Assembly (NCBI RefSeq): GCF_003259185.1
Contig: NZ_QGMP01000003.1
Coordinates: 62,001-126,000 of the forward strand
Direction of reading: 5' to 3'
Length of the DNA stretch: 64,000 nucleotides
Origin: Isoalcanivorax indicus
Lineage (GTDB): Bacteria; Pseudomonadota; Gammaproteobacteria; Pseudomonadales; Alcanivoracaceae
The translations under genes and the position numbers were made by a program. Positions 45,459-58,364 of this stretch are shown here, one piece after another (within the stretch, counting starts at the first letter, position 1; each line of letters opens with the position of its first letter). The notes under the pieces were generated by a model that was not told the origin of the DNA, ran no database searches, and saw nothing but the letters and a program-made list of their open reading frames with translations.

Positions 45459-46004
45459 ATGAAGACAAGATCTCTGCTCCACAGCCTGGCGCCGCTGATT
45501 CTGGTTGTTGCAACGGCCACCGGATTGGCTGGCTGCAGCAGTGGGGCCAATATCGCCGAACTGGATGCGCGAATTGCGGAAATCAAGGCGCGACCGAGGG
45601 GGCGTATCGAGCCGCCACCGGAATTCAAGCCGATTGCGACCTTTTCGTATGCGGCGCACCAGCTGCGCTCGCCGTTCTCGCCGCCGGTGGATGAATCCCA
45701 GATGACCGCACCTCAGGGGCGGCAGGTAGAGCCTGATATGACGCGGCCTCGTGAGTATCTGGAACGCTATAGCCTGGATGCCTTGCGTATGGTGGGTACC
45801 ATCACGCGCCCTGGCCAGGAATTGGAAGCACTTATGGAAGACCCGAGTGGCGCCGTGAATCGGGTGCGCATCGGCAACCATATGGGCAGGAACTTCGGAC
45901 GCGTGATCTCGGTGACCGAGACACGAGTGGGACTGATTGAAATCGTACCGGATGGGCACGATGGCTGGGTCGAGCGCCCACGTGCCATTTCGCTCTCGGA
46001 ATAA
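45459..46004 (+). CDS. pilP: Type IV pilus lipoprotein PilP
   Basis: A 181-residue lipoprotein (signal ending TATGLAGC) that links PilNO to the secretin PilQ. A disordered N-terminal region is followed by the beta domain with PREYLERYSLDALRMVGTI, GAVNRVRIGNHMGRNFGRV and ETRVGLIEIVPDG. Twelve bases after pilO. Confidence 0.95.
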   Translation: MKTRSLLHSLAPLILVVATATGLAGCSSGANIAELDARIAEIKARPRGRIEPPPEFKPIATFSYAAHQLRSPFSPPVDESQMTAPQGRQVEPDMTRPREYLERYSLDALRMVGTITRPGQELEALMEDPSGAVNRVRIGNHMGRNFGRVISVTETRVGLIEIVPDGHDGWVERPRAISLSE

Positions 46005-46023
46005 AGATGCTGGGGAAGCCGTG

Positions 46024-48129
46024 ATGAAAAGCTTGCGCGAAACAATAATAACTGGACGGATGGTCGCTGCCGTGGCGTTGTCCGCGATGGCTGCCCTGGC
46101 CTCGGCTGCAGCGTCTGCCGCCACGCTCCAGGATCTCAGCTATACCAGCCTTCCGGGGAACCGGGTGGAGGTGCGCCTCAGCTTTGATGGTGCGCCACCA
46201 GAGAATCACAGTTACAGCATTGAGCGTCCTGCGCGGATTGCGCTGGACCTGATGGAAACCAGCAGTGGTCTCAGCGAACGCAACTTCAACCTCGGCATGG
46301 GTAATGCGCGCAGTGTTACGGTTGTCGAGGCACGTGATCGCACCCGGCTGATCATCAATCTGGCACAGCTGACCGGTTATACGACCGTCGTGGATGGTAA
46401 TGATCTGGTCGTGCGGTTGGGGGTTGGCGATGCAGAGCAGGCCGTGTTTGATGACGCCGCGCGCCCGGAAGCGGTTCGCGACGCGCGTGAAAGCCGCCTG
46501 GGGCAGATTGATTTCCGTCGGGGCAGTGATGGCGATGGCCGTATTGTGGTCAACCTCTCCCGTGCGTCTACCCCGGTGGATATCAAGGAAGAAGGGAACC
46601 GCATTGTGGCCCGGTTTGTTGGCGCGCGTCTCCCGGAGGAGCTGCGTCGCCGTCTCGATGTGACGGATTTCGCGACCCCGGTGCAGTATGTTGATGCGCG
46701 CCAGGAAGGTGAAACGGCGGTCATCACGGTGGAGGCACGGGGCAACTGGGAATATCTCGCCTATCAGGCGGACCGGGAATTCAGTATCAGTGTGAAACCT
46801 GTGACGGAGGCCGAGGAATCCCGTCGGCGTCGTGATGCCTTCGAGTACACGGGCGAGCAGCTTTCCCTGAATTTCCAGGATATTGAAGTGCGCTCGGTAT
46901 TGCAGCTGATCGCTGACTTTACCAGCCTCAACCTGGTGGCTTCTGATACCGTCACCGGGCGCATCACGTTGCGTCTGCAGAATGTGCCGTGGGATCAGGC
47001 GCTTGATCTGATCCTGAAAACCAAAGGTCTGGACAAGCGACAGATCGGCAATGTGTTGCTGGTGGCGCCCGCTGATGAAATTGCAGCGCGTGAGCAGCTT
47101 GAACTGGAAAGCCAGCGTCAGATCGAGTCTCTGTCGCCGCTGCGCACCGAGTATGTGCGGATCAACTATGCGCGCGCCTCCGATATGGAGAAACTGATCA
47201 AGACCGAAGGGTCGCTGCTGTCAGCGCGCGGCTCCATTACTGTGGACGAGCGAACCAATACCCTGATTATTCAGGATACCGATCGCAAGCTGGACGAGAT
47301 CCGGGAAGTGATCAGCACCCTGGATATTGCGGTTCAGCAGGTGCTGATCGAGGCGCGCGTGGTGATCGCAACGTCCGATCTGACCAATGAGCTGGGTGTG
47401 CGTTGGGGCGGTCTGGCCTTTGAAGGGGGTCGTCTGGCGCGGGACGGGCGTGCTTTCGTTGGCACCGGTCGTGCCCAGAATGCCCTGAACTTCGGTGTGG
47501 GCGTGTTCAATGCGGACGATATCGAGATTGAAACGCCGCAGGAACTGGTGGTGGATCTGGGGGTAACGGATCCTCAGGCGACGCGTTTCACGCTTGGCTT
47601 TGTTGATCTGGCTGCCGGTATTCTGGAGTTGGAGCTTTCAGCGCTGGCTGCCGAGGGTTATGGCGAACTGGTGGCTACGCCCAAGGTGCTGACCGCAGAT
47701 CAGCAGCCGGCCCTGATCGCGTCGGGTAACCAGATCGGTTATCAGGAAGCGACGTCCAGTGGCGCGACGGCCGTGTCCTTTGTTGATGCCGAACTCCGAC
47801 TGGAGGTGACCCCGCGTATCACCCCGGATGGCCGCATCATCATGGAGCTGAAGATCAACAATGACTCAGTGGGTGAAGTTATTGCGGGGATTCCCAGCAT
47901 CAACACCAACCGTGTGGAGACCACCGTGCTGGTGAATGATGGGGAAACCGTGGTGCTTGGCGGTATCTTCCAGCAACAGCGCATGGAAGGGGTGGTCAAG
48001 ACGCCGTTCCTCGGTGATCTGCCCTGGATCGGCCGTCTGTTCCGTCGCGAGTTCCGCTCGGACGACAAACAGGAACTGCTGATCTTCATTACGCCGCGCC
48101 TGCTGCGCGATACCTTCGCAGGTGGTTGA
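46024..48129 (+). CDS. pilQ: Type IV pilus outer-membrane secretin PilQ
   Basis: A 701-residue secretin through which the pilus leaves the cell. Signal peptide (VAAVALSAMAALASAAASA), two AMIN domains in the first 270 residues (LSYTSLPGNRVEVRLSFDGA), STN/secretin N domains (EQLSLNFQDIEVRSVLQLIADF) and the C-terminal secretin barrel (VATPKVLTADQQPALIASGN, TVVLGGIFQQ, TPFLGDLPWIGRLFR, ELLIFITPRLL). ATG 46024 is used; earlier in-frame codons would overlap pilP and hide the signal peptide. Confidence 0.95.
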   Translation: MKSLRETIITGRMVAAVALSAMAALASAAASAATLQDLSYTSLPGNRVEVRLSFDGAPPENHSYSIERPARIALDLMETSSGLSERNFNLGMGNARSVTVVEARDRTRLIINLAQLTGYTTVVDGNDLVVRLGVGDAEQAVFDDAARPEAVRDARESRLGQIDFRRGSDGDGRIVVNLSRASTPVDIKEEGNRIVARFVGARLPEELRRRLDVTDFATPVQYVDARQEGETAVITVEARGNWEYLAYQADREFSISVKPVTEAEESRRRRDAFEYTGEQLSLNFQDIEVRSVLQLIADFTSLNLVASDTVTGRITLRLQNVPWDQALDLILKTKGLDKRQIGNVLLVAPADEIAAREQLELESQRQIESLSPLRTEYVRINYARASDMEKLIKTEGSLLSARGSITVDERTNTLIIQDTDRKLDEIREVISTLDIAVQQVLIEARVVIATSDLTNELGVRWGGLAFEGGRLARDGRAFVGTGRAQNALNFGVGVFNADDIEIETPQELVVDLGVTDPQATRFTLGFVDLAAGILELELSALAAEGYGELVATPKVLTADQQPALIASGNQIGYQEATSSGATAVSFVDAELRLEVTPRITPDGRIIMELKINNDSVGEVIAGIPSINTNRVETTVLVNDGETVVLGGIFQQQRMEGVVKTPFLGDLPWIGRLFRREFRSDDKQELLIFITPRLLRDTFAGG

Positions 48130-48135
48130 GGCGGC

Positions 48136-48666
48136 ATGGACCCGGCACTGCCCTCCGTTTTTCTGATTGGCCCCATGGGTGCAGGCAAAAGCACCCTGGG
48201 GCGCTACCTCGGGCAGCAGCTGGGTCGGCCTTTCCATGATTCCGACAAGGTGATCGTTGATCGCACCGGTGCCGATATTCCCTGGATTTTCGATATGGAG
48301 GGGGAGGAGGGTTTCCGGAACCGTGAACAAGACATCATCGATGAACTGACCCAGCTTTCCGATATCGTGCTCGCCACGGGTGGCGGCGCCATACTGCGTG
48401 CGCCGAATCGCCAGGCCCTGCATTCCCGCGGCCGCGTTTTCTACCTGTACACCCCGGTGGATGTGCAGCTGGCACGGACGCGGCATGACCGCAACCGCCC
48501 CCTGCTGCAGACAGCGGACCCTGAGCGGGTGCTGTCGGAGCTGATGGCTGTGCGTGATCCGCTGTATCGTGAGGCGGCCCACCATATCGTGCCTACGGCC
48601 TCGGGCAATCTGCGCCGTATTGCCGAGCAGATCCTGCAACTCCTGGAACAGCCATTGTCCGTCTGA
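48136..48666 (+). CDS. aroK: Shikimate kinase
   Basis: Phosphorylates shikimate in the aromatic amino-acid pathway. The 176-residue P-loop kinase has FLIGPMGAGKSTLGRYL (Walker A, about 9-25), DSDKVI and EGEEGFRNRE (shikimate binding), TGGGAI and the RNRPLL lid. Follows pilQ by 6 bp and precedes aroB, the conserved pilQ-aroK-aroB order. Confidence 0.96.
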   Translation: MDPALPSVFLIGPMGAGKSTLGRYLGQQLGRPFHDSDKVIVDRTGADIPWIFDMEGEEGFRNREQDIIDELTQLSDIVLATGGGAILRAPNRQALHSRGRVFYLYTPVDVQLARTRHDRNRPLLQTADPERVLSELMAVRDPLYREAAHHIVPTASGNLRRIAEQILQLLEQPLSV

Positions 48667-48752
48667 CGTGGCTGTCTGCCTGAAGCGGTTGTCCGCCGGG
48701 GGCGGGGCCGTGGATAATGGCGTCTGATCGCTGACACATCACCGGAGACCCT

Positions 48753-49829
48753 ATGCAGACCCTGGATGTAGCGCTTGGTGCGCGCAGTTACCCCATCTAT
48801 ATCGGTGAGGGTCTGCTCGACACGGCTCTGTTACGCAAGCATGTGCGCGCGAGCCAGGTGCTGGTGGTGACGAACGAGACCGTCGCGCCGCTCTATCTCC
48901 AGCGGGTGCTCGACGGCCTGGACGGCTTGCGTTGCGATACCCTGGTGTTGCCCGACGGTGAGCAGCACAAGAATCTGGCTACCCTGGAAACCATCTTCGA
49001 TACCCTGATGGCGCAACGCCACAGCCGCACCACCACGCTGGTGGCCCTGGGCGGTGGCGTGGTGGGCGATATGGTGGGCTTTGCGGCGGCCTGTTATCAG
49101 CGCGGCGTCGATTTTATCCAGGTGCCCACGACGTTGCTGGCCCAGGTGGATTCCTCTGTGGGTGGCAAGACGGCGGTCAATCACCCGCGCGGCAAGAACA
49201 TGATCGGTGCCTTTCATCAGCCCAGGGCGGTGGTGATTGATACGCAGGTGCTGGGTACGCTGCCGGAGCGGGAGCTGAGCGCCGGGCTGGCGGAGGTCAT
49301 CAAGTACGGGCTGATTCGCGACGCTGCCTTCTACCAGTGGTTGCTGGAAAACATGCACGGCCTGACAGCGCGGGATCCAGCGCTGCTGGCGGAGGCCATT
49401 CTGGTCAGTTGCCGGAACAAGGCCGAGGTGGTGGCGGAAGACGAAACCGAGCAGGGCAATCGGGCGCTGCTCAATCTGGGGCATACCTTCGGTCATGCGA
49501 TCGAGACCTGGACCGGCTACAGTGAGTGGCTGCACGGCGAAGCGGTCGGCGCAGGCATGATGATGGCAGCGCGCCTGTCGGCGGAGCTGGGATGGTTGCC
49601 CCGGGCAGCGGTCACTGAGCTGGATCAGTTGTTGCGTCTGGCGGGCCTGCCGGTGGCGCCACCGCAGGGTATGGCGCCCGACGACTTCACCGCGCTGATG
49701 GCGCTGGACAAGAAGGTGCATGACGGCACCCTGAGGCTGGTGCTGCTCAAGGCCATCGGGCAGGCCGTGGTTACGGCGGATTTTGATCAGGCGACACTGA
49801 AGCGCCTGTTGGAGACGATGTGTCACTGA
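48753..49829 (+). CDS. aroB: 3-dehydroquinate synthase
   Basis: NAD- and metal-dependent second enzyme of the shikimate pathway. The 358-residue protein has [35 protein letters not shown] (core [13 protein letters not shown], about 96-108), [26 protein letters not shown] and the metal-ligand segment [11 protein letters not shown] followed by HGEAVGAGM. The stop overlaps the damX-like gene's GTG start region by 10 bp. Confidence 0.97.
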   Translation: MQTLDVALGARSYPIYIGEGLLDTALLRKHVRASQVLVVTNETVAPLYLQRVLDGLDGLRCDTLVLPDGEQHKNLATLETIFDTLMAQRHSRTTTLVALGGGVVGDMVGFAAACYQRGVDFIQVPTTLLAQVDSSVGGKTAVNHPRGKNMIGAFHQPRAVVIDTQVLGTLPERELSAGLAEVIKYGLIRDAAFYQWLLENMHGLTARDPALLAEAILVSCRNKAEVVAEDETEQGNRALLNLGHTFGHAIETWTGYSEWLHGEAVGAGMMMAARLSAELGWLPRAAVTELDQLLRLAGLPVAPPQGMAPDDFTALMALDKKVHDGTLRLVLLKAIGQAVVTADFDQATLKRLLETMCH

Positions 49830-51157
49830 GCGCAGACGACGAAATGATCTTTTTCAGCGGCGCCGGTCGCGGCGACGCGCTGGATGTGCTGTGTGATGCG
49901 GGGCTGCGTGGCGGCCTGGCCGCAGTGTATGGCCCCCCGGGTGCCGGTGTTTCCACCCTGCTGGGGGAGGCGGCCATGCGTCTTGTGGATGCCGCAGCGG
50001 TGGTCCGGATCGATGGTAGTCAGACGCCATCACGCAACGCCCTGTTATCGGCGCTGCTTCTGCATTTCGGTGTCAGCAAGGAGGAGTTCGCGGCGGCGCT
50101 GGAGCGTGCACTGGCCAGTGAGCCGCTGGTATTGATTATCGACGAGGCAGATCAGCTCGGCGAGGAAGCCCTGACGACACTCGCCGCGCTGCGCCAGCGG
50201 CTTGGCGCCGGATTTGCCGTACTGCTGGGCGGCACCCCGGAACTGCCGTCGATGCTCGCTGAGGCGGGGTTGTCCGTGTCCGACGATGTGGCGCTGGCGC
50301 CGCTGGACCGGGACGAGGCTGCGCTGTTTCTGGACGACGTCACGGCGGTCGCGCTCGATGATGATGAACTGGACGCCCTGTGTGCCGATGACGGTGTATG
50401 GCCGGGCGCCCTCATGGAGGCCTTGCCCCCGCCAACGCTGAAACCGGGCCTGCTGACCGGATTCGCCCTGCCCTGGCGGCACGTGGCGGCGGTCGGTGGC
50501 CTGATTCTGGTGGTCGTGATCCTCTGGCCCCGGGATCGTGCGGCTGAGCAGGATGTGCCCCTGACATTGCCGGCACGGCCTGTGCCGGAAACCGTTACGG
50601 CGGCGCCGGACGAGCCGCCCGTGCGCGCCCCTGCCCGGCAGCAGGCGCCGGAACCCGAGCGCGAGCCGGAGCCGGCTCCGCGTCCCCGGCCGCAGCCTGA
50701 ACCCGAGCCCGAGCCCGAGCCTGAACCTCCGCCACGCCAGCCTGAGCCGCAGCCAGAACCCGAGCCAGCGCCGCCGCCCGAGCCGTCGCCCGCCACGCCG
50801 CCGGTGGTGCGGGCGGACACGGCCCCGGCCATGTCCGGTATGGACGCCGAACTGGGGTATCGCCGTGAGGAGTGGTTGCTGACGGCGCCGCGCGACCAGT
50901 GGATGTTGCAGGTGACGCTGGCCACGACCGAGGATTCCGCCCGGGCCCTGGCAGACAGGCTCGGAACCGAGCGCAGTGCCTACTATCGCGCGCGCCGCAA
51001 TGAGCGTAATGTCTTCATCGTCCTGGCTGGCCCCTATGCCAGTCGTGAACAGGCTGCGGCGGGCCGTGCTGATCTGCCGTCTGATCTGGCCTCGGCAGGG
51101 CCCTTTCCGCGCCAGATAGGGGCGATTCGCGACGAACTGGGTGACCGGGCGGACTGA
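49820..51157 (+). CDS. damX: DamX-like protein: AAA-type domain, membrane helix and SPOR domain
   Basis: A 445-residue protein from a GTG start that overlaps aroB. Residues 1-200 resemble the ExeA/AAA ATPase part of DamX, with Walker [13 protein letters not shown] intact but the P-loop reading GPPGAGVST (38-46), so the Walker A lysine is replaced by Val44; ATP hydrolysis is doubtful. One membrane helix follows ([16 protein letters not shown], about 220-235), then a long Pro/Glu repeat region ([11 protein letters not shown]) and a C-terminal SPOR domain ([20 protein letters not shown] ... [20 protein letters not shown]). The SPOR domain should target it to the division septum. Location after aroB is that of damX elsewhere. 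Confidence 0.84.
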   Translation: MSLSADDEMIFFSGAGRGDALDVLCDAGLRGGLAAVYGPPGAGVSTLLGEAAMRLVDAAAVVRIDGSQTPSRNALLSALLLHFGVSKEEFAAALERALASEPLVLIIDEADQLGEEALTTLAALRQRLGAGFAVLLGGTPELPSMLAEAGLSVSDDVALAPLDRDEAALFLDDVTAVALDDDELDALCADDGVWPGALMEALPPPTLKPGLLTGFALPWRHVAAVGGLILVVVILWPRDRAAEQDVPLTLPARPVPETVTAAPDEPPVRAPARQQAPEPEREPEPAPRPRPQPEPEPEPEPEPPPRQPEPQPEPEPAPPPEPSPATPPVVRADTAPAMSGMDAELGYRREEWLLTAPRDQWMLQVTLATTEDSARALADRLGTERSAYYRARRNERNVFIVLAGPYASREQAAAGRADLPSDLASAGPFPRQIGAIRDELGDRAD

Positions 51158-51198
51158 GGTCCGTCCCGGGCAAGCCCACCCTTCACGCCAAGCGCTAT

Positions 51199-51227
51199 TT
51201 GTCGGTCATGGGTCCAGTGTGTAAAAT
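51199..51227 (+). promoter_or_regulatory. Candidate sigma-70 promoter of gltBD
   Basis: TTGTCG (51199-51204), 17 bp, TAAAAT (51222-51227), 83 bp before the gltB start. Confidence 0.6.
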
Positions 51228-51310
51228 GATCGCCCTTTTCGCCGTCGCCGTTTTGCCGGTCGCAGATCGCCTTCGTCTAAGTCTCTGAATTTTCAAGAGG
51301 AAAGGTTTTG

Positions 51311-54300
51311 ATGCAGCAGAATTCAACGCTGGTGCGGGGTCTCTATGAGCCCGGAGAATTCCGGGACAACTGCGGCTTTGGTCTGATCGCCCATACTGAG
51401 GGCCAGGCCAGCCATGAGCTCCTGCAGACCGCAATCGAAGCACTGACATGCATGACTCACCGGGGCGGCATCAACGCTGATGGCAAAACCGGTGACGGCT
51501 GTGGTCTGTTGCTGAAGAAACCTGATTCCTTCTTTCGCAAGGCGGCGGCCGATCTGGGCATCACGCTGACCGACAGCTATGGCGTCGGCATGCTGTTCCT
51601 GAGCCCGGATGCTGCGCGTGCCGCCGAGCAGCGTCAGATCGTGGAAGAAGAACTGGTGCGTCAGGATGTTGCCGTGCTGGGCTGGCGTGACGTGCCCACC
51701 GATCCGGACTGCCTGGGTCCGATTGCCCTGCAGAGTCTGCCCGGCTTTGCCCAGGTGCTGGTCGGTGTCGACGGCCTGTCTGATCTCGAGCTGAACCGTC
51801 GCCTGTTCTTTGCCCGTCGCCACGCCGAGCAGCGCATTGGCGCTGACGAGCATTTCTATGTCTGCTCGCTGTCGTCCACCGTCGTGTCCTATAAAGGCCT
51901 GATGATGCCGGTGGACCTGCCCGCCTTTTACCCGGATCTGGGTGACGAGGCGATGGAAACGGCGATCGTGATCTTCCATCAGCGTTTTTCCACCAACACG
52001 ATGCCGCGCTGGCCGCTGGCGCAGCCGTTCCGCTATCTGGCACACAACGGCGAGATCAACACCATCCAGGGCAACCGCAACTGGTCCGTGGCGCGGACGC
52101 CGAAGTTCGCCAACGACCTGTTGCCGGGCCTGGACGAGCTCAAGCCGCTGGTCAATCGTACCGGCTCCGACTCCTCAAGCATGGACAACATGCTCGAGAT
52201 CCTGCTGGCTGGCGGCATGGACCTGTTCCGTGCGGTGCGCATGATGGTGCCGCCTGCCTGGCAGAACGTGGAGACCATGGATGCGGATCTGCGCGCCTTC
52301 TACGAATACAACTCCATGCACATGGAGCCGTGGGACGGTCCTGCTGGCCTGGTGCTGACCGACGGTCGTTATGCCGTGTGTATGCTGGATCGCAATGGCC
52401 TGCGTCCGTCGCGCTGGGTCATCACCAACAACGGCTTCATCACCGTGTCGTCGGAGATCGGTGTGTACGGCTATGCGGCCGAAGACGTCGTCGCGAAGGG
52501 CCGTGTCGGACCGGGCCAGATCCTGGCGGTGGATACTGAAACCGGCGAATTGCTGCACACCAACGAGATCGACGACAAGCTCAAGGTGCGTCAACCTTAC
52601 CGCCAGTGGCTGAAAGAAAAAGGCCTGCGCATCGAAGCGGATTATGACACCGAGGTGGAGCGCATCGACGAGGTCCAGCAAAGCGAGCTGCTGGCCTATC
52701 AGAAACTGTTCCAGGTGACCTTCGAAGAGCGCGATCAGGTGCTGCGCCCGCTGGCGGAAGCCGGCCAGGAAGCCGTCGGTTCCATGGGTGACGATACGCC
52801 CATGGCCGTATTGTCGACGCGCGTGCGCCCGGTGTACGACTATTTCCGTCAGCAGTTCGCCCAGGTGACCAATCCGCCGATCGACCCGCTGCGCGAAGCG
52901 ATCGTGATGTCGCTGGAAACCTGCGTGGGTGCCGAGCGGAACGTGTTCGAGGAAGATGCGGCGCATGCAGATCGGGCCATCCTGTCGACGCCGATCCTGT
53001 CGCATTCCAAGTTCGCCAATCTGCTGAAGATCGAGCGCCCTGGCTATGCCCATGAGCGCCTGTCGCTGCATTACGCGCCCGAGACGGGTCTGAAGCAGGC
53101 CATCGAAGCACTGTGCGACAAGGCAGAGGCGGCGGTGCGTGCGGGCAAGGTGCTGATGGTGCTGTCTGACTACGGTATCCAGCAGGGCCAGTACACCATA
53201 CATGCCGCCATGGCGACGGCGGCGGTGCATCATCACCTGACCGAGCGTGGTCTGCGTTGTGATGCCAACATCATTGTTGAAACCGCTACCACTCGCGATC
53301 CGCACCATTTTGCCGTGCTGTTCGGTTTCGGTGCGACAGCCGTCTATCCGTACCTGGCCTACGACGTGATCGCCGACATGGTCGGCTCCGGCGAACTGCT
53401 GGGCGATGCGGTGGAGCTGCAGAAGAATTTCCGCAAGGGCATCAACAAGGGCCTGCTGAAGATCCTGTCCAAGATGGGTATTTCGACCATCGCCTCCTAT
53501 CGCGGCGCGCAGTTGTTTGAAGCCGTCGGCGTAGGCCGGGAAGTCGTGGACCTGTGCTTCCGGGGTGTCGCCAGCCGTATCGGCGGTGCGGACTTCAGTG
53601 ATTTTGAAGAAGACTTCCGCCTGCTCTCGGTAGACGCCTGGAAGCAGCGCAAGCCGATTGATGCCGGTGGCGTGCTGAAGTTTATCTACGGCAAGGAATA
53701 TCACGCCTTCAACCCGGATGTGATACACACCCTGCATGATGCCGTGAACAGCGGTGACTATGAGGCGTATAAAAAGTACGCCGCGCTGGTGAATGATCGC
53801 CCGGTGGCCACGCTGCGTGATCTGCTGGCCCTGCGTGATGACGTCGACCGCATCAGCATTGATGAGGTCGAGCCGATCGAGAAGATCCTGCCGCGCTTCG
53901 ATTCGGCGGGCATGTCCCTCGGCGCGTTGTCGCCGGAAGCCCATGAAGCCATCGCCACCGCGATGAACCGGCTGGGCGGGCGCTCGAACTCCGGCGAGGG
54001 CGGCGAAGACCCGGCCCGTTACGGCACCGAGCGTGTGTCCAAGATCAAGCAGATCGCGTCCGGCCGTTTCGGCGTGACACCGCATTATCTGGTCAATGCC
54101 GAGGTCCTGCAGATCAAGGTGGCCCAGGGCGCCAAGCCCGGCGAAGGGGGGCAGCTGCCCGGCGGCAAGGTGAACGAGCTGATCGCGCGCCTGCGCCACT
54201 CCGTGCCCGGCGTGACCCTGATTTCGCCGCCGCCGCACCATGATATCTATTCCATCGAAGATCTGGCGCAGCTGATCTTTGACCTCAAGCAGGTCAATCC

Positions 54301-55774
54301 GGAAGCGCAGGTGTCGGTGAAGCTGGTATCGGAGCCGGGCGTGGGTACCATCGCCGCTGGCGTGGCGAAGGCCTATGCCGACCTGATTACCATTTCCGGC
54401 TACGACGGCGGTACCGCGGCCAGCCCGCTCACGTCGATCCGTTATGCCGGCTCCCCGTGGGAACTCGGTTTGTCCGAGGCGCACCAGGCGCTGCGCAGCA
54501 ACGACCTGCGCGACAAGATTCGCCTGCAGACCGACGGCGGTCTGAAGACCGGTCTGGATGTGGTGAAGGCGGCGATTCTCGGCGCTGAGTCTTTCGGTTT
54601 CGGCACGGTGCCTATGGTGGTGCTGGGCTGCAAATACCTGCGTATCTGTCACCTGAACAACTGCGCCACCGGCGTCGCCACCCAGCGTGAAGACCTGCGC
54701 AAGGAGCACTTCATCGGTGCGCCGGAAATGCTGATTCACTACTTCACTTTCGTGGCCACGGAAGTGCGTGAACTGCTGGCTCAGCTGGGCGTGAAGTCGC
54801 TGGCCGAACTGATTGGTCGCACGGACCTGCTCGCCATGCTGGAGGGCAAGACGGCCCGGCAGAAGAAGCTGGATCTGCTGCCCATGTTGCGCAACGACAA
54901 TGTGCCCGCAGACAAGCCGCAGTATTGCCAGGTGCGCCGCAACGAGCCGTTCGACAAGGGCGAGCTGGCGGAGCAGATGGTGGCGGATATGCTGCCCGCC
55001 ATCGAAAACCGCAGCGGGGGGTCGTTCCATTACGACATCACCAACTGCAATCGCTCCATTGGTGCGCGGATTTCCGGTGAGATTGCCCGTCGCTACGGCA
55101 ATCTGGACATGGAGAACGCGCCGATTCGGGTGCGCTTCGTCGGTACGGCGGGGCAGAGCTTCGGCGTGTTCAACGCCGGTGGCCTGCACATGTATATCGA
55201 AGGCGATGCCAACGACTATGTCGGCAAGGGCATGGCCGCAGGCAAGCTGGTGATCCGTCCGCCGAAAGGCAGTCCGTTCAAGAGCCAGGATACCTCGATC
55301 ATTGGTAACACCTGCCTCTACGGCGCCACCGGCGGCAAGCTGTTTGCGGCCGGTCGTGCCGGTGAGCGTTTCGGGGTGCGTAACTCCGGTGCGCACGCGG
55401 TGGTGGAAGGCGCGGGCGATCACTGCTGCGAATACATGACTGGCGGTTGCATCACCGTGCTGGGCGATACCGGCTACAACTTCGGTGCCGGGATGACCGG
55501 CGGCTTCGCCTATGTGCTGGATCAGAACAACCAGTTCTTCGATCGCATCAACCCGGAGCTGATCGAGCTGCACCGGATCAGCACCGAAGCCACCGAGGCA
55601 CACCGCAGCCATCTGCGCAGCGTGCTGCGCGAGTATGTGGAAGAGACCGGCAGCGAATGGGGTCACTATATTCTCGACAACTTCGATGCCATGAGCCGCA
55701 AGTTCTGGCTGGTCAAGCCGAAGGCCGCAAGCCTTGAGAACCTGCTCAAGAGCACCCGTGCCAACCCGGCCTGA
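51311..55774 (+). CDS. gltB: Glutamate synthase (NADPH) large subunit
   Basis: Transfers the amide of glutamine to 2-oxoglutarate, the GOGAT half of ammonia assimilation. The 1487-residue precursor has a short propeptide ending FRDN before [12 protein letters not shown], whose Cys22 becomes the N-terminal glutaminase nucleophile. The class II amidotransferase domain runs to about 430; the FMN barrel follows with [16 protein letters not shown] and the 3Fe-4S cysteines in [12 protein letters not shown] (1107, 1113, 1118); the C-terminal GXGXG helix has [24 protein letters not shown] 51311 is used; a TTG lies just before it. Followed by gltD after 20 bp. Confidence 0.98.
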   Translation: MQQNSTLVRGLYEPGEFRDNCGFGLIAHTEGQASHELLQTAIEALTCMTHRGGINADGKTGDGCGLLLKKPDSFFRKAAADLGITLTDSYGVGMLFLSPDAARAAEQRQIVEEELVRQDVAVLGWRDVPTDPDCLGPIALQSLPGFAQVLVGVDGLSDLELNRRLFFARRHAEQRIGADEHFYVCSLSSTVVSYKGLMMPVDLPAFYPDLGDEAMETAIVIFHQRFSTNTMPRWPLAQPFRYLAHNGEINTIQGNRNWSVARTPKFANDLLPGLDELKPLVNRTGSDSSSMDNMLEILLAGGMDLFRAVRMMVPPAWQNVETMDADLRAFYEYNSMHMEPWDGPAGLVLTDGRYAVCMLDRNGLRPSRWVITNNGFITVSSEIGVYGYAAEDVVAKGRVGPGQILAVDTETGELLHTNEIDDKLKVRQPYRQWLKEKGLRIEADYDTEVERIDEVQQSELLAYQKLFQVTFEERDQVLRPLAEAGQEAVGSMGDDTPMAVLSTRVRPVYDYFRQQFAQVTNPPIDPLREAIVMSLETCVGAERNVFEEDAAHADRAILSTPILSHSKFANLLKIERPGYAHERLSLHYAPETGLKQAIEALCDKAEAAVRAGKVLMVLSDYGIQQGQYTIHAAMATAAVHHHLTERGLRCDANIIVETATTRDPHHFAVLFGFGATAVYPYLAYDVIADMVGSGELLGDAVELQKNFRKGINKGLLKILSKMGISTIASYRGAQLFEAVGVGREVVDLCFRGVASRIGGADFSDFEEDFRLLSVDAWKQRKPIDAGGVLKFIYGKEYHAFNPDVIHTLHDAVNSGDYEAYKKYAALVNDRPVATLRDLLALRDDVDRISIDEVEPIEKILPRFDSAGMSLGALSPEAHEAIATAMNRLGGRSNSGEGGEDPARYGTERVSKIKQIASGRFGVTPHYLVNAEVLQIKVAQGAKPGEGGQLPGGKVNELIARLRHSVPGVTLISPPPHHDIYSIEDLAQLIFDLKQVNPEAQVSVKLVSEPGVGTIAAGVAKAYADLITISGYDGGTAASPLTSIRYAGSPWELGLSEAHQALRSNDLRDKIRLQTDGGLKTGLDVVKAAILGAESFGFGTVPMVVLGCKYLRICHLNNCATGVATQREDLRKEHFIGAPEMLIHYFTFVATEVRELLAQLGVKSLAELIGRTDLLAMLEGKTARQKKLDLLPMLRNDNVPADKPQYCQVRRNEPFDKGELAEQMVADMLPAIENRSGGSFHYDITNCNRSIGARISGEIARRYGNLDMENAPIRVRFVGTAGQSFGVFNAGGLHMYIEGDANDYVGKGMAAGKLVIRPPKGSPFKSQDTSIIGNTCLYGATGGKLFAAGRAGERFGVRNSGAHAVVEGAGDHCCEYMTGGCITVLGDTGYNFGAGMTGGFAYVLDQNNQFFDRINPELIELHRISTEATEAHRSHLRSVLREYVEETGSEWGHYILDNFDAMSRKFWLVKPKAASLENLLKSTRANPA

Positions 55775-55791
55775 TCGACAGTGAGAGGTAG

Positions 55792-57216
<1,425 letters not shown>

Positions 57217-57245
57217 GAGACCGGCGTCACCGATGATCCTGATTC

Positions 57246-57272
57246 ACGGGCCTGCCATGCAGGCCCGTTTTG
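57246..57272 (+). terminator. Rho-independent terminator of gltBD
   Basis: ACGGGCCTGC and GCAGGCCCGT with a 3-base loop, followed by TTTTGC; it lies between gltD and hemE. Confidence 0.8.
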
Positions 57273-57285
57273 CACTTGAGGCACG

Positions 57286-58350
57286 ATGATGAGCTTTCCT
57301 GCACTGAAGAACGACCGTTTTCTGCGCGCGCTGATGCGCCAGCCTGTGGACCGTACGCCGGTATGGATGATGCGCCAGGCCGGGCGCTATCTACCGGAAT
57401 ACCGCGCCACGCGCGAGCAGGCGGGCTCGTTCATGGATCTGTGCATGAATGCGGAGCTGGCCTGCGAAGTCACGCTGCAGCCGCTGCGCCGTTACGCCCT
57501 GGACGCGGCCATCCTGTTTTCTGACATCCTGACCATTCCCGATGCCATGGGGCTGGGGCTGTACTTCGAGGCCGGCGAAGGTCCGCGTTTCCGCAAGACC
57601 GTGCGCACCGAAGCCGATGTCGCCGCATTGCCGGTGCCGGATGCCGAGCGTGATCTGGATTACGTGATGCGTGCGGTCAGCACCATTCGCCGCGAGCTGA
57701 ATGGCCAGGTGCCGTTGATCGGCTTTTCCGGCAGCCCCTGGACGTTGGCCACCTATATGGTCGAAGGCGGTTCGTCGAAAGATTTTCGCCACCTCAAGGC
57801 GATGGTCTACAGCCAGCCCGAGCTGGCGCATCAGTTGCTGGACAAGCTGGCGCGCAGCGTCACGGATTACCTGAATGCGCAGATTCGCAGTGGCGCCCAG
57901 GCGGTACAGATTTTCGATACCTGGGGCGGTGCCCTGTCGGCAGAAGCCTACAAGGTGTTTTCCCTGCGTTATATGCAGCAAATTGTGGATGGCCTGATTC
58001 GCGAGCACGACGGTCGCAAGGTGCCGGTTATCCTGTTCACCAAGAATGGCGGTTTGTGGCTTGAAGACATCGCCGCCAGCGGCTGTGACGGCGTCGGCGT
58101 GGACTGGACCATCAATATTGGCGATGCACGTCGTCGTGTCGGTGATCGGGTGGCGTTGCAGGGCAATATGGACCCGGCCGTACTCTACGCCTCACCCGCT
58201 GCCATTCGTGCAGAAGTGCAGCGTATTCTGGATGACTTCGGACCGCACAATGGCCACATCTTCAATCTGGGTCATGGCATTACGCCACAGGTAGACCCGG
58301 CCCATGCCGGGGCCTTCATCGAAGCCGTCAACGAGCTCAGCACCCGCTGA
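57286..58350 (+). CDS. hemE: Uroporphyrinogen decarboxylase
   Basis: Decarboxylates uroporphyrinogen III to coproporphyrinogen III in heme synthesis. The 354-residue protein shows [20 protein letters not shown] (signature, about 24-43), [45 protein letters not shown] and [17 protein letters not shown]. The start may be ATG 57286 or 57289. Follows gltD, as in Pseudomonas. Confidence 0.97.
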   Translation: MMSFPALKNDRFLRALMRQPVDRTPVWMMRQAGRYLPEYRATREQAGSFMDLCMNAELACEVTLQPLRRYALDAAILFSDILTIPDAMGLGLYFEAGEGPRFRKTVRTEADVAALPVPDAERDLDYVMRAVSTIRRELNGQVPLIGFSGSPWTLATYMVEGGSSKDFRHLKAMVYSQPELAHQLLDKLARSVTDYLNAQIRSGAQAVQIFDTWGGALSAEAYKVFSLRYMQQIVDGLIREHDGRKVPVILFTKNGGLWLEDIAASGCDGVGVDWTINIGDARRRVGDRVALQGNMDPAVLYASPAAIRAEVQRILDDFGPHNGHIFNLGHGITPQVDPAHAGAFIEAVNELSTR

Positions 58351-58364
58351 GCCCGTCGCGTCGC

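Noticed and set aside
50640-50800. Short-period repeat that looks like a tandem array
   Set aside because: It is the Pro-Glu repeat coding segment of the DamX-like protein, not CRISPR or an intergenic repeat.
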